A stretch of 34,775 nt of DNA from Bdellovibrionales bacterium (GTDB taxonomy: Bacteria > Bdellovibrionota > Bdellovibrionia > Bdellovibrionales > UBA1609), in NCBI GenBank assembly GCA_022450595.1, contig JAKUPT010000025.1, forward strand, positions 1 through 34,775, in the 5' to 3' direction. The translations under genes and the position numbers were made by a program. Of the stretch, positions 1 to 8,016 are shown piece after piece (position 1 is the stretch's first letter; each line of letters begins with the position of its first letter). Under the pieces are notes generated by a model. The model was not told the origin of the DNA. It searched no databases and saw nothing but the letters and a program-made list of their open reading frames with translations.

Positions 1-39
1 TAGTTTAAAGGGCTTAATAATGGCCTCGATCTTTTTCAT
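1..39 (-). CDS. glnB: PII nitrogen-regulatory protein, N-terminal fragment cut by the window edge
   Basis: The first 39 bases, read on the minus strand, give the 13 residues MKKIEAIIKPFKL from an ATG at 39. This is the near-invariant N-terminus of PII signal proteins and is closer to GlnB than to GlnK. PII proteins bind ATP/ADP and 2-oxoglutarate and report nitrogen and energy status to glutamine synthetase, adenylyltransferases and AmtB. The rest, including the T-loop, lies outside the window, so the exact paralogue cannot be fixed. There is no Shine-Dalgarno sequence. A promoter sits so close that the mRNA is probably leaderless (see the promoter entry at 48-75). It is transcribed divergently from trmL. 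Confidence 0.75.
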   Translation of the reverse strand, partial: MKKIEAIIKPFKL

Positions 40-47
40 GATTTTGA

Positions 48-75
48 AACATAGCAGAAAATGAATAGGAGTCAA
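48..75 (-). promoter_or_regulatory. Putative promoter of the PII gene, leaderless geometry
   Basis: On the minus strand a TTGACT -35 box (70-75) and a TATGTT -10 box (48-53) are separated by 16 bp. The -10 box ends 8 nt before the ATG at 39, so transcription would start at or within a base or two of the start codon. No ribosome binding site precedes that ATG. Confidence 0.45.
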
Positions 76-109
76 ATTTTTCAAAATCGTGTTAGAACAT
101 TATGAACAT

Positions 110-140
110 TTGACAGCTTTTTGTGAGTTTTTTTTATAAA
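110..140 (+). promoter_or_regulatory. Putative trmL promoter
   Basis: A perfect TTGACA -35 box (110-115) is followed by TATAAA (135-140), with a spacer of 19 bp (18 if TTATAA is used). The spacing is slightly long, but both boxes are close to consensus. Transcription would start near 147, giving a leader of about 48 nt before the trmL ATG. Confidence 0.45.
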
Positions 141-194
141 ATTCATTTAAAAATATAGCCAAGTGAAACCATCTATAGTTAATCAGAGCAGAGT

Positions 195-662
195 ATGACA
201 GATCAGTTATTTAATATTGTATTAGTAGAGCCAGAAATTCCCAATAACACCGGCAATATTGGGCGCACCTGTGTTGGCACCAACAGTGCTCTGCACTTAG
301 TGGAGCCTTTTGGTTTTGAAATCAATGACAAACAGCTTCGAAGGGCTGGGCTTGATTACTGGGGGGATCTAACTTGGAAGACCTACAAAGACTTCGATCA
401 ACTCTGGCAGCAGATTCCAGATAAAACCCGAGCCTTTTTTATGACCACGAAGAGCCAAAAACCTATCTACAGCTTGAACTTTCAAAAAGGTGATTGGTTT
501 ATCTTTGGCAAAGAAACCAAAGGACTCAATTCGGATATTTTGTCTCTGCAGCCAGAAAATAATATGACTCTTCCTATGCCTGGGCCCATCAGAAGCTACA
601 ACTTGGCCAATTCCGTGGCGATAACGGCGATGGAAGGTGTCAGGCAGCTCCTTCATGCTTAA
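195..662 (+). CDS. trmL: tRNA (cytidine/uridine-2'-O-)-methyltransferase TrmL
   Basis: This is a 155-residue SPOUT-class methyltransferase that 2'-O-methylates the wobble base (C34/U34) of tRNA-Leu isoacceptors using S-adenosylmethionine. The diagnostic motifs are visible: LVEPEIPNNTGNIGRTC at residues 10-26, the GLDYW stretch near 53, FGKETKGL near 105, and the C-terminal knot motif with PMPGPIRSYNLANSVAI near 127-143 that binds SAM. Length and order match the TrmL/YibK family, which consists of little more than the SPOUT domain. The ATG at 195 fits the N-terminus of the family, although the upstream ribosome binding site (GAG) is weak. It stands alone, divergent from the PII gene, and is followed by secA about 120 bp on. 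Confidence 0.93.
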   Translation: MTDQLFNIVLVEPEIPNNTGNIGRTCVGTNSALHLVEPFGFEINDKQLRRAGLDYWGDLTWKTYKDFDQLWQQIPDKTRAFFMTTKSQKPIYSLNFQKGDWFIFGKETKGLNSDILSLQPENNMTLPMPGPIRSYNLANSVAITAMEGVRQLLHA

Positions 663-782
663 TTCCTAAGCTTAGTACCGCGGCTTGCCATTTGTTTAAC
701 TCTTGTAGACAATTAAAAGGTTCTTTTTTGTCATTATATATGTGATATTGTTTGTTTTAATGCATTTTTGAGGTGGAAGCTG

Positions 783-3488
783 ATGATCGCAAACATTATG
801 ACCAAGATTCTTGGCACAAAACACGACCGTGATATGAAGAAGATTCGCCCTTTAGTGGATCAAATCAATGACCTAGAAGCGGAATACGAAGCTCTGTCCG
901 ATGAGCAAATTAAAGCCAAAACAACTGAGTTCAAAGAGAGAGTCGAAAAAGGTGAGACCCTTGACGACATTCTGCCTGAGGCGTTTGCCGTTTGCCGGGA
1001 GGCTTCAAAGCGGGTTTTAGGAATGCGCCACTACGATGTGCAGCTCATTGGAGGGATTGTTCTTCACCGAGGCAGTATTGCTGAGATGAAAACTGGTGAA
1101 GGGAAAACCCTTGTGGCCACTCTATCTGTTTACCTTAATGCTTTGAGTGGTAAAGGCGTTCATGTGGTGACTGTGAATGATTACTTGGCTCATCGTGACA
1201 GTGAGTGGATGGGGCAAGTCTATCGTTGGCTGGGATTGACGGTGGGTTGTATCACTCATGAGCTCAGTGACCAAGAAAGAAAGCAAGCTTACGGCGCTGA
1301 TATCACTTATGGAACCAACAATGAGTTTGGATTTGATTATTTAAGAGACAATATGAAGTACGACTTAGAGGACTATGTTCAAAGAGAATTGAACTATGCC
1401 ATTGTCGATGAGTGTGACTCCATTTTAGTGGATGAAGCTCGTACACCACTAATTATCTCTGGGCCTTCGGAAGAGTCTACAGAAAAGTACTACGTCATTA
1501 ACCAAGTGATTCCACATTTAAAAATGGAAGAGCACTTTACAATTGAAGAAAAAACCAAAACCGCATCATTAACGGATGAAGGGAATGAAAAGGTTGAGGA
1601 GCTTTTAGGCATTAAAAACCTCTATGACCCCGAGCACATTTCAACTCTTCATAATATTTATCAAGGCTTAAAGGCCTATCACTTGTTTCACAAAGATGTG
1701 GATTATATGGTGAAAAATGATGAGATTGTCATTGTTGATGAATTCACTGGTCGGTTGATGGCCGGGCGTCGCTGGAGTGATGGTTTACACCAAGCCATTG
1801 AAGCCAAAGAGGGCGTAAAAATTAAAAGTGAAAACCAAACCTTGGCATCAATCACTTTCCAGAACTATTTTAGAATGTACAACAAGCTAAGTGGTATGAC
1901 CGGGACGGCTGAAACTGAGTCTGTTGAATTTAAAAAGATTTATGATTTAGACGTGGTAGTTATCCCTACAAATAGACCAATTCAAAGAAAAGACCACAAC
2001 GATGTGGTCTACAAAACGGAGCCGGCAAAGTATAAGGCTATGGCCGAGGATATTAAAGAGCGTGCCGACAAAGGTCAGCCAATTCTTGTAGGTACTGTGA
2101 GTATTGAAAAGTCTGAGGAAATTAGTAAAGCCCTACAGAAGTTAAATATTAAACATAATGTTCTAAACGCCAAACACCACGAAAAAGAGGCGGAGATTGT
2201 GGCGCAAGCCGGGCGTAAAGGCTCAGTGACCATTGCGACTAACATGGCCGGTCGTGGAACAGATATTGTTTTAGGTGGTAACCCAGAATTTTTGGCTAAA
2301 GATGAAGTTGAAGATGTCGACAGTGAAGCCTATGAGCAGGCACTAAAAAAATACACTGAGCTTTGTGAAAAAGAAAAGCAAGAGGTGATTGAAGCTGGTG
2401 GGCTCTATATCATGGGGACCGAAAGACACGAGTCTCGTCGTATTGATAACCAGTTAAGAGGCCGTGCCGGTCGTCAGGGAGATCCAGGGGCGTCACGTTT
2501 TTACCTCTCACTTGAAGACAACTTAATGCGTATTTTTAATGGTGAGCGCATTCAGCAAATTATGTCTATGTTAAAAGTGCCAGACGATGAGCCGATCACT
2601 GCCAAAAGCGTGAACCGCGCCATTGAGTCGGCTCAAAAGAAAGTGGAAGGCCATCACTTTGACATACGTAAACACTTATTGGAATACGACGATGTGATGA
2701 ACCAACAACGTCATGGGGTGTACACTCTAAGACGTCATGTCCTTGAGGGCGATAATTTAGACCGAACCATTTTAGATTGGTTAGGGGAAGTCACTTCAGA
2801 CATGTTAGATGTTTTTGCTGGCGAAAAAATGAAGCCAGAGCAGTGGGATTTAGAGGGGTTGAATAAAGCCCTTGAGCGACAATTTGGTTTAAATATTGAG
2901 TTTGGCGACAGAAGCCAACTCAATCCAGAAAAAATCACTGACCTTGTCAGTCGTGGTGTAAAGGCTGTTTTTGATGACCAAAAAGAGAAGCTGGGTGATC
3001 ATTTTGCACAAATTCAAAAAATGCTTATGCTTCAAACCATTGATCAAAAATGGAAAGAGCATTTGCAGGGTATTGATCAGCTTAAAGAGGGGATTAACCT
3101 CCGCGCTTATGCTCAAAAAGATCCCCTGATTGAATATAAAAAAGAGGCCTTTGCCGCTTATGAAAAAATGCATCAGCAAATTCAATCAGAAGTTATTGAA
3201 AAGCTGTTAAAAATCCAAATCGTATCACCAGAGCGAGCACGTGAGTTGGAGCAAATGTCACAACAAAGAGAGCTAGACGATTCAGGCTTTCAATATGCAG
3301 GTGCTGATGAGTCAGATGCTGGTGGTGGCTTTGATGATATACCGCTGGGGATGATGGCCAACCAACAAGGTGGTCAGCAGCAGATGAATTACTCCCATGG
3401 TGGTAACAGCGGCGGCGCTGAGGCCGAGAGAACGATGAATCGTGCAGAGCGCAGGCGACTTGAGCGCAAAAAGAAAAAGCGTAAATAA
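783..3488 (+). CDS. secA: Preprotein translocase ATPase SecA, without C-terminal zinc-binding domain
   Basis: SecA drives unfolded preproteins through SecYEG by ATP hydrolysis. The ATG at 783 (901 residues) is preferred over an in-frame TTG at 768 because a GAGGTGG ribosome binding site lies 6 nt before it and the resulting N-terminus aligns with known SecA. Visible motifs are Walker A MKTGEGKT (about 102-109), the DEAD-like Walker [26 protein letters not shown] and the arginine-finger region [11 protein letters not shown] of nucleotide-binding domain 2, and the helical wing and scaffold. The usual C-terminal CxCxSGxx...CH zinc motif that contacts SecB and ribosomes is absent. Instead a Gly/Gln/Met-rich linker ends in a very basic tail, [17 protein letters not shown] bidirectional terminator follows directly. 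Confidence 0.97.
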   Translation: MIANIMTKILGTKHDRDMKKIRPLVDQINDLEAEYEALSDEQIKAKTTEFKERVEKGETLDDILPEAFAVCREASKRVLGMRHYDVQLIGGIVLHRGSIAEMKTGEGKTLVATLSVYLNALSGKGVHVVTVNDYLAHRDSEWMGQVYRWLGLTVGCITHELSDQERKQAYGADITYGTNNEFGFDYLRDNMKYDLEDYVQRELNYAIVDECDSILVDEARTPLIISGPSEESTEKYYVINQVIPHLKMEEHFTIEEKTKTASLTDEGNEKVEELLGIKNLYDPEHISTLHNIYQGLKAYHLFHKDVDYMVKNDEIVIVDEFTGRLMAGRRWSDGLHQAIEAKEGVKIKSENQTLASITFQNYFRMYNKLSGMTGTAETESVEFKKIYDLDVVVIPTNRPIQRKDHNDVVYKTEPAKYKAMAEDIKERADKGQPILVGTVSIEKSEEISKALQKLNIKHNVLNAKHHEKEAEIVAQAGRKGSVTIATNMAGRGTDIVLGGNPEFLAKDEVEDVDSEAYEQALKKYTELCEKEKQEVIEAGGLYIMGTERHESRRIDNQLRGRAGRQGDPGASRFYLSLEDNLMRIFNGERIQQIMSMLKVPDDEPITAKSVNRAIESAQKKVEGHHFDIRKHLLEYDDVMNQQRHGVYTLRRHVLEGDNLDRTILDWLGEVTSDMLDVFAGEKMKPEQWDLEGLNKALERQFGLNIEFGDRSQLNPEKITDLVSRGVKAVFDDQKEKLGDHFAQIQKMLMLQTIDQKWKEHLQGIDQLKEGINLRAYAQKDPLIEYKKEAFAAYEKMHQQIQSEVIEKLLKIQIVSPERARELEQMSQQRELDDSGFQYAGADESDAGGGFDDIPLGMMANQQGGQQQMNYSHGGNSGGAEAERTMNRAERRRLERKKKKRK

Positions 3489-3491
3489 GCG

Positions 3492-3523
3492 AAAAAAGCC
3501 AAACAAGTTGTTTGGCTTTTTTT
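3492..3523. terminator. Bidirectional intrinsic terminator after secA
   Basis: GCCAAAC (3498-3504), a five-base loop and GTTTGGC (3510-3516) are flanked by six A on the left and seven T on the right. The hairpin can therefore terminate transcription arriving from either side. It would serve secA on the plus strand and the small minus-strand gene ending at 3522. Confidence 0.9.
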
Positions 3524-3611
3524 ATATGTTAAAGATCAAACTAGATAGATAGAAAAAACAGACGATAAATAAGAATTCTACAACGTATCCGATAAAAAGA
3601 CGACTTTCCAT
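3522..3611 (-). CDS. Possible 29-residue single-span membrane peptide
   Basis: On the minus strand an ATG at 3611 follows an AAAAAGGAG ribosome binding site with 5-nt spacing. It opens a 29-codon frame ending in TAA inside the A-tract of the secA terminator. The product begins MESRLFIGYVVEFLF and continues almost entirely hydrophobic (Ile, Phe, Val, Leu, Tyr), which suits one transmembrane helix with a short charged N-terminus. The strong ribosome binding site, hydrophobic composition and use of the shared terminator argue for a real small gene. Its shortness and the lack of a comparison argue for caution. I recognise no family. The region 3612-3705 would hold its promoter, back to back with the next gene. 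Confidence 0.45.
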   Translation of the reverse strand: MESRLFIGYVVEFLFIVCFFYLSSLIFNI

Positions 3612-3692
3612 AACATCTCCTTTTTGACTTAACTCTAAGACTTTTGTGTGAGTGTTCTATGAGAAAGCTATGTGAAATCTGTAAAGACAATG

Positions 3693-3698
3693 TATAAT
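3693..3698 (+). promoter_or_regulatory. -10 box of the zinc-ribbon gene, leaderless geometry
   Basis: A perfect TATAAT at 3693-3698 ends 7 nt before the ATG at 3706. There is no ribosome binding site in between. The -35 region is weak, with no good TTGACA match 16-18 bp upstream. The transcript probably starts at the ATG. Confidence 0.4.
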
Positions 3699-3705
3699 AA
3701 AGTTT

Positions 3706-4527
3706 ATGGTTCAATGTACTCAGTGTAATAGCGAATTGGATGAAGACTTTGGTCTGGTGACTTGTCAAAACTGTGGCGCGCAGTTGTTGATTGAAATGGA
3801 CGGCCAAGTTGTGGATGCACACTCCAATGAGTCCAACCAGTCAGCAGAGCCGGCACAAGAAGAGGCGTCTTCAGATGCATTTTCTGCAGTTCAAGAGCTG
3901 ACTCAGAATATGCTCTCAGAGCTAGATGAAAACAATCAGACAGCCGATGTGTTTGACTCGCCACAAGCAGAAGAGTCCTCACCGGAAGAGCTTGAAGGCT
4001 TTGATGAGAATCAGGAGATGGTGAGTGAAGAGCCCGTGCAAGAGCCTGAAAATCAATGGGATTTGGAGCAAGAAGTATCATATCCTGAGCAAGACCAAGA
4101 AGAGTTCGAAGAGCCTCAAGATTCCCCAAGCGTGGCCCAAGAGATGGAGCCTCCAGTACAGCAAAATATTTCTGAGCCCGTTGAAGATTCTGTGATTCAA
4201 GAGTCTTGGCCAGAAGAGGAATCTCACCATCCCAATGATATGATGCAAGAGATACAAGACTTTGCAAATTCTGATGAATCGGCTTTAGAGCAGGGGGCTT
4301 TACTTTATGACATCAGAATACAGGGTATTGATACAAAAGAGCTTAGAGGTGAAATTTTAGAGTATTTAAACGACTCAAAATTGGGGTTGGATTTAGAGAG
4401 TTTAAAAATAGATCAAGGCACTTTAATTGTAAAAAGCCTGAACCCTGTGGTTGTCTCAGTGATAGCTCAACGTTTAAAGCCCTTACCTATAGTTTTAGAT
4501 TGGAGGCAACATGCGGCTTATTCTTAG
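3706..4527 (+). CDS. Zinc-ribbon protein with long acidic linker and conserved-looking C-terminal domain
   Basis: This is a 273-residue protein of unknown function. Residues 4-23 form a four-cysteine zinc ribbon (C4-x2-C7, C20-x2-C23) of the rubredoxin/MJ0042-like kind. Residues 30-195 are almost wholly Glu, Asp, Gln, Ser and Pro and should be disordered and strongly acidic. Residues 200-273 form a compact alpha/beta segment with a run near DIRIQGIDTKELRGEILEYL and a hydrophobic end. There is no signal peptide or membrane span, so it is probably cytoplasmic. The stop codon lies 17 nt inside the next gene, which implies co-transcription and translational coupling. A long antisense frame across the acidic stretch is a by-product of the skewed composition. 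I do not recognise a named family. Confidence 0.8.
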   Translation: MVQCTQCNSELDEDFGLVTCQNCGAQLLIEMDGQVVDAHSNESNQSAEPAQEEASSDAFSAVQELTQNMLSELDENNQTADVFDSPQAEESSPEELEGFDENQEMVSEEPVQEPENQWDLEQEVSYPEQDQEEFEEPQDSPSVAQEMEPPVQQNISEPVEDSVIQESWPEEESHHPNDMMQEIQDFANSDESALEQGALLYDIRIQGIDTKELRGEILEYLNDSKLGLDLESLKIDQGTLIVKSLNPVVVSVIAQRLKPLPIVLDWRQHAAYS

Positions 4528-5020
4528 TGTGATTATGGTTTTTGTATCAATATCTGCATTTGCTGTAGATGAGTACGGCAGGCTGTCAGCTAAATTAAAT
4601 ACTATTGAAACAAGAATTAGAGATCAGCGCAAAACCATTATGGAGTTGGCTGTTGAAAAAAATAATGTCTCAGAAAAACAGCAAAAGCTTAAGTTAATAG
4701 AGCAAATGAAAACAGTTAATCAGGCTTTGAATACAGACATTGATGAGTACAACGAGATTAAATCAAAAATTGAGCACAGATACCCAAAGCGCAAAGGGGA
4801 GATTGAAAGGCGTTATCGCCCTCAGAAAAGACAGTCTGTGGAAGAAGTTGAAAGCAATGTTGGGCTTGTTAAAAATATAGAGCAAGTTGAGGCCTTACTT
4901 GAAAAGCAGTACGGACAATTTAAAAAAACGAAAGAAGTTGAAGCTTTTGAAAAGCACATTGAAAAAAAAGAAACTCAAAAAAAAGAAGAGTCTAAAAAGA
5001 AGTTAAGACTCATAAATTAG
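4511..5020 (+). CDS. Secreted coiled-coil protein of unknown function
   Basis: This 169-residue protein has a clear Sec signal peptide (MRLILSVIMVFVSISAFA, cleavage expected before VDEYG). The rest is nearly continuous helix with heptad-like Leu/Ile/Val spacing and many Lys, Glu and Gln, as expected of a periplasmic coiled coil. The end is strongly Lys/Glu-rich. GGAGG at 4502-4506 gives a proper ribosome binding site inside the upstream gene, and the two genes overlap by 17 nt. This ties an exported protein to a cytoplasmic zinc-ribbon protein in one transcript. Its 3' end overlaps the convergent lipoprotein gene by 4 bp. I recognise no family. Confidence 0.75.
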   Translation: MRLILSVIMVFVSISAFAVDEYGRLSAKLNTIETRIRDQRKTIMELAVEKNNVSEKQQKLKLIEQMKTVNQALNTDIDEYNEIKSKIEHRYPKRKGEIERRYRPQKRQSVEEVESNVGLVKNIEQVEALLEKQYGQFKKTKEVEAFEKHIEKKETQKKEESKKKLRLIN

Positions 5021-5376
5021 TTTTGGGCTCTTTGGTATTGCATGATTTTAGCTTCATAGGCCTCCATGGTGGGGGCATCTTTTGCTTGCTCTAGCAGAGA
5101 ATAGCGCTTTTGTTTGTCGCTGACCTCAGTCACCTCACCATGGTGAATGGTGATGAAGGATCTCGTGGGTTTGTCTTCTTGATAATACGTGTATATCCAT
5201 ATGTCTTTGCCACTTTCACGTCGTTTGAAGTTTGGGGACCCCAATCTTTCAATAACGTCTCCCTTGGTCATTCCAGGGTGAACTCTTTCGATGGCCTTGT
5301 GCATTGGGCTAACACACCCAGAAAAAAACAGGCCTAGGGCCAGTAAAGTGACTGTTGTTTTTATAGACAGAGACAT
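5017..5376 (-). CDS. BamE/SmpA/OmlA-like outer-membrane lipoprotein
   Basis: The ATG at 5376 (119 residues) follows AAAGGAG with 6-nt spacing and is preferred over an in-frame codon at 5406. The N-terminus is a lipoprotein signal ending in a lipobox LFFSGC, so the mature protein should be acylated at that Cys. The following segment, HPGMTKGDVIERLGSPNFKR...WIYTYY, is the hallmark of the SmpA/OmlA fold, seen in BamE of the beta-barrel assembly machine and in other small envelope lipoproteins. The rest is a short charged tail. A role in the outer envelope is likely, but whether it is the true BamE cannot be decided from sequence alone. Its end overlaps the convergent coiled-coil gene. Confidence 0.75.
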   Translation of the reverse strand: MSLSIKTTVTLLALGLFFSGCVSPMHKAIERVHPGMTKGDVIERLGSPNFKRRESGKDIWIYTYYQEDKPTRSFITIHHGEVTEVSDKQKRYSLLEQAKDAPTMEAYEAKIMQYQRAQN

Positions 5377-5543
5377 TTTTTGCTCCTTTAAACTCAATAT
5401 AACCAATAATTAACATCCGTAGTTATAATTAGCATGTTCAGTGCCAGGGGGCAAAAAAGCCCACCGAAGCCTCTTTTAAGTGATTTAGTTCTACTTTGGA
5501 ACCAAAATCTAAAGTCTATTTAGAATATCAACATACAAAAGAA

Positions 5544-5589
5544 AATGATTTGAGAATGATTTGACTCTCCGGTAGCCTTAAAGTATCAA
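5544..5589 (+). promoter_or_regulatory. Promoter of the cytochrome oxidase operon with upstream direct repeat
   Basis: TTGACT (5561-5566), a 17-bp spacer and TATCAA (5584-5589) form a good promoter with a start near 5596. AATGATTTGA is directly repeated at 5544-5553 and 5555-5564, one helical turn apart (11-bp period), with the second copy running into the -35 box. This looks like a tandem site for a regulator, acting on the same DNA face. Confidence 0.5.
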
Positions 5590-5632
5590 AAATTAAATTT
5601 TATTATAACTATTATTAAGGTTGGTTGTCGTT

Positions 5633-6163
5633 ATGAGCACTTACGATCCAGGTTCCTTCAACAAGTCCGGACTATTTATCTTTTTGTTCTCCTTTGGTTT
5701 TTCCATCCTCTTCATTTTTGCAATCTCTTTTATGCATCCAGGAGTGGAAAATCTGGATCAAATCAGATCTGATGCAAAGGCCGTGTCAGAACAGGCGGAA
5801 GAAAAGTCCGTTGAATTTAGTGAAGATTCTGTGGAAAAGCCTTGGATCTCATCTGAAGAGCTTATTGCCTATGGGAAAAAACAGTATCAAGCCAATTGTG
5901 TCGCTTGCCACATGGCTGATGGAAAAGGTGGCGGTCCGGTTGCTGCGCGTAATCTTGTTGAGGGTAACTGGCAGCAGGGTGGAAGTTCAATTGCTCTTTA
6001 TAAGACTCTTAAAAACGGTATTGAAGGCACATCTATGGCCAGCTTTGCCCACCTATCAAAAGTAAAGCGTTGGGCTTTAGTTCATTACGTAAGATCTATT
6101 ACTAACAACAAAGTTGAAGACGACATGAGCAAATTAGAAGAGTTTGGTAAAAACGCCGAGTAA
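5633..6163 (+). CDS. Membrane-anchored class I cytochrome c
   Basis: The protein has 176 residues from the ATG at 5633; an upstream in-frame TTG would add only four. A hydrophobic segment at residues 14-34 anchors it in the inner membrane with the haem domain outside. After an acidic linker the haem-binding motif CVACH lies at 89-93, followed by DGKGGG, and a Met in the C-terminal half (GTSMASF) is the likely second iron ligand. It opens the oxidase operon, and the next gene starts about 20 bp later, so it most likely carries electrons from the bc1 complex or another quinol donor to the caa3 oxidase. The ribosome binding site (AAGG) is 12 nt away and weak. Confidence 0.88.
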   Translation: MSTYDPGSFNKSGLFIFLFSFGFSILFIFAISFMHPGVENLDQIRSDAKAVSEQAEEKSVEFSEDSVEKPWISSEELIAYGKKQYQANCVACHMADGKGGGPVAARNLVEGNWQQGGSSIALYKTLKNGIEGTSMASFAHLSKVKRWALVHYVRSITNNKVEDDMSKLEEFGKNAE

Positions 6164-6183
6164 TTTGCTGAAAGGTTTTAACT

Positions 6184-7023
6184 GTGTATAAGTGGTTTTT
6201 TGCTGTATTTACGTGTTTGATTTTAATGATCTCACTGCACACTTATGCCTATGAACCAAGCTTTAACAAAGCCTCAGATGTGAAGCCTCATGAGCTAGAG
6301 GGTGTAGGCATTACACCTAAAATTGGTGAGTATGTTGATCTTTCAACTGAGTTTACTGACGCCAATGGAAATAACGTCACTTTAGGGCAATACTTCCAGG
6401 GGACAAAACCAGTTATTTTTAGTGTGGTTTATTATAACTGTCCAAGTCTTTGTAATTTTCATTTAAACGGTTTAACCGACACAATGAAAAAGCTTAAGTG
6501 GACGGTTGGAGACAAGTTTGAGTTAGTGGCATTAACGATGAATCATCGAGAGGGCTACGAGCTGGCTGCTCAAAAAAAACAAAGCTATATTGATGAGTAT
6601 GGCAGGCCGGAATCGAAAGATGGCTGGCATTTTTTAACGGGCACTGAAGAGAATATAAAAAAAGTTGCCGATCAGGTCGGTTTTGGCTTTAAGTGGCTAG
6701 ACGATCAGCAAGAATATGCGCACGCGTCGGCAGCTATTGTTATGACTCCTGGTGGTAAAATCTCTCGTTATTTAAACGGGATTGAATTTGATAAAAAAGA
6801 TCTGCGTTTGGCTTTGTTAGAGGCATCCAGCGGTAAGATTGGAAATGTTGTTGATCAAATTGTCATGTTTTGTTTTCAGTTTGATCCAACAAAAAATAAA
6901 TATTCGCTATACGCGTTTAATTTAATGAGATTAGGTGCTGGTCTAATGGTTTTAGTACTGGCTATAATACTTATTCCAATGTGGATTAGGGAACGTAAGA
7001 AAAAAGCAAGCTTAGAGCCTTAA
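6184..7023 (+). CDS. SCO1/SenC/PrrC-type copper chaperone for cytochrome oxidase
   Basis: This is a 279-residue protein starting at GTG, with AAAGG 8 nt upstream. It has a signal peptide/anchor (1-22), a thioredoxin-like domain and a second transmembrane helix at about 250-268 followed by a positive tail. The copper-binding pair C86-PSL-C90 and H180 (EYAHASA), the three conserved SCO ligands, are all present. SCO proteins insert copper into the CuA site of subunit II, which is encoded next. Position between the cytochrome c and coxB supports this. The C-terminal membrane anchor is an extra compared with short SCO proteins but is common in bacterial oxidase operons of this layout. Confidence 0.92.
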   Translation: MYKWFFAVFTCLILMISLHTYAYEPSFNKASDVKPHELEGVGITPKIGEYVDLSTEFTDANGNNVTLGQYFQGTKPVIFSVVYYNCPSLCNFHLNGLTDTMKKLKWTVGDKFELVALTMNHREGYELAAQKKQSYIDEYGRPESKDGWHFLTGTEENIKKVADQVGFGFKWLDDQQEYAHASAAIVMTPGGKISRYLNGIEFDKKDLRLALLEASSGKIGNVVDQIVMFCFQFDPTKNKYSLYAFNLMRLGAGLMVLVLAIILIPMWIRERKKKASLEP

Positions 7024-7037
7024 AGGAGAGAGTAATA

Positions 7038-8003
7038 ATGTTTGGGCTGATTATATCGCTACTTGTAGGAAAGACAATTAAGGCATCAACTTTTATGCCG
7101 GTTCAAGGTTCACAAGTGGCTGCACAAGTTGATAGTTTATATATGTTTTTATTGGTAACAAGCGCTATATTCTGCGTACTTGTTATTGGTGGCTTGATTT
7201 ATTTTGTTCTCAAATACAGAAGAAAGTCTGACGATGATAAAACAGCCTATATTTCACATAACAACTTTCTTGAGTTTTTATGGAGTTTTATTCCTTTTGT
7301 ACTATTCATGATCATGTTTGGTTGGGGTTGGCATGTTTTTCACCAAATGAGAGACTTTTCAAAAGACTCTTTAGAAGTTCACGCTGTTGGACAAAAGTGG
7401 TTTTGGGACTTTAAATACAAAAGTGGTAAGTCTTCAGCTGGAGAGTTTTATGTTCCAGTGAACACACCTATTAAACTGATCATGACATCTAAAGATGTTC
7501 TACACAGTTTCTTTTTACCAGGTATGAGAATAAAGCAAGATGTGATCCCAGGCCGATACACGGCTTTAGCTTTTACACCGAACAAAGAGGGTACTTACCA
7601 AGTTTTTTGTACAGAGTATTGTGGAGACCAACACTCTTCAATGTTAGCTAAAATGAAAGTTGTAAGCCAAGAAGAGTACGAGCAGTGGCTGCAAGAAGAC
7701 GCATCAGCGGGTTTAAGCTTAGTTGAGGTTGGGCAAAAAGTTTATGAGCAAAAATGTGCTGTTTGCCACAACACAAATGCAGAAAGAAAAGTAGGACCCG
7801 GCTTTGCTGGTCTGTATAATTCTGAAAGACAGTTTGCTGACGGCAGTAGCGCTGTTGCAGATGAAAATTATATTCGTGAGTCAATCTTAGTTCCAGGAGC
7901 AAAGGTGGTAAATGGCTACCCTCCAGCAATGCCTAGTTTTCAAGGGCAGCTAAGTGAAGACGAATTATCTGGTTTAATTGAATTTATTAAGAGCTTAAAG
8001 TAA
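7038..8003 (+). CDS. coxB: Cytochrome c oxidase subunit II with fused cytochrome c domain (caa3 type)
   Basis: A 321-residue protein with AAAGGAGAG before the ATG. Two transmembrane helices (about 36-58 and 80-100) precede a cupredoxin domain that holds the CuA centre: H156, C191, C195, H199 and M202, in the pattern CTEYCGDQHSSM. At residues 225-321 a class I cytochrome c domain follows, with CAVCH at 240-244 and a probable axial Met at 298. This fusion defines caa3-type oxidases, in which electrons pass from soluble or anchored cytochrome c through the fused haem to CuA and then to subunit I. It is co-transcribed with sco upstream (14-bp gap) and coxA downstream (13-bp gap). Confidence 0.96.
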   Translation: MFGLIISLLVGKTIKASTFMPVQGSQVAAQVDSLYMFLLVTSAIFCVLVIGGLIYFVLKYRRKSDDDKTAYISHNNFLEFLWSFIPFVLFMIMFGWGWHVFHQMRDFSKDSLEVHAVGQKWFWDFKYKSGKSSAGEFYVPVNTPIKLIMTSKDVLHSFFLPGMRIKQDVIPGRYTALAFTPNKEGTYQVFCTEYCGDQHSSMLAKMKVVSQEEYEQWLQEDASAGLSLVEVGQKVYEQKCAVCHNTNAERKVGPGFAGLYNSERQFADGSSAVADENYIRESILVPGAKVVNGYPPAMPSFQGQLSEDELSGLIEFIKSLK

Positions 8004-8016
8004 TTAGGGAGAACTC

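Noticed and set aside
3704-4267. 187-codon minus-strand frame opposite the zinc-ribbon gene
   Set aside because: It mirrors the Glu/Gln/Ser-rich coding strand, has no ribosome binding site, and exists only because of skewed codon composition.
5694-6065. 123-codon frame inside the cytochrome c gene
   Set aside because: It overlaps the clear haem-binding protein in another frame and has no recognisable motif.
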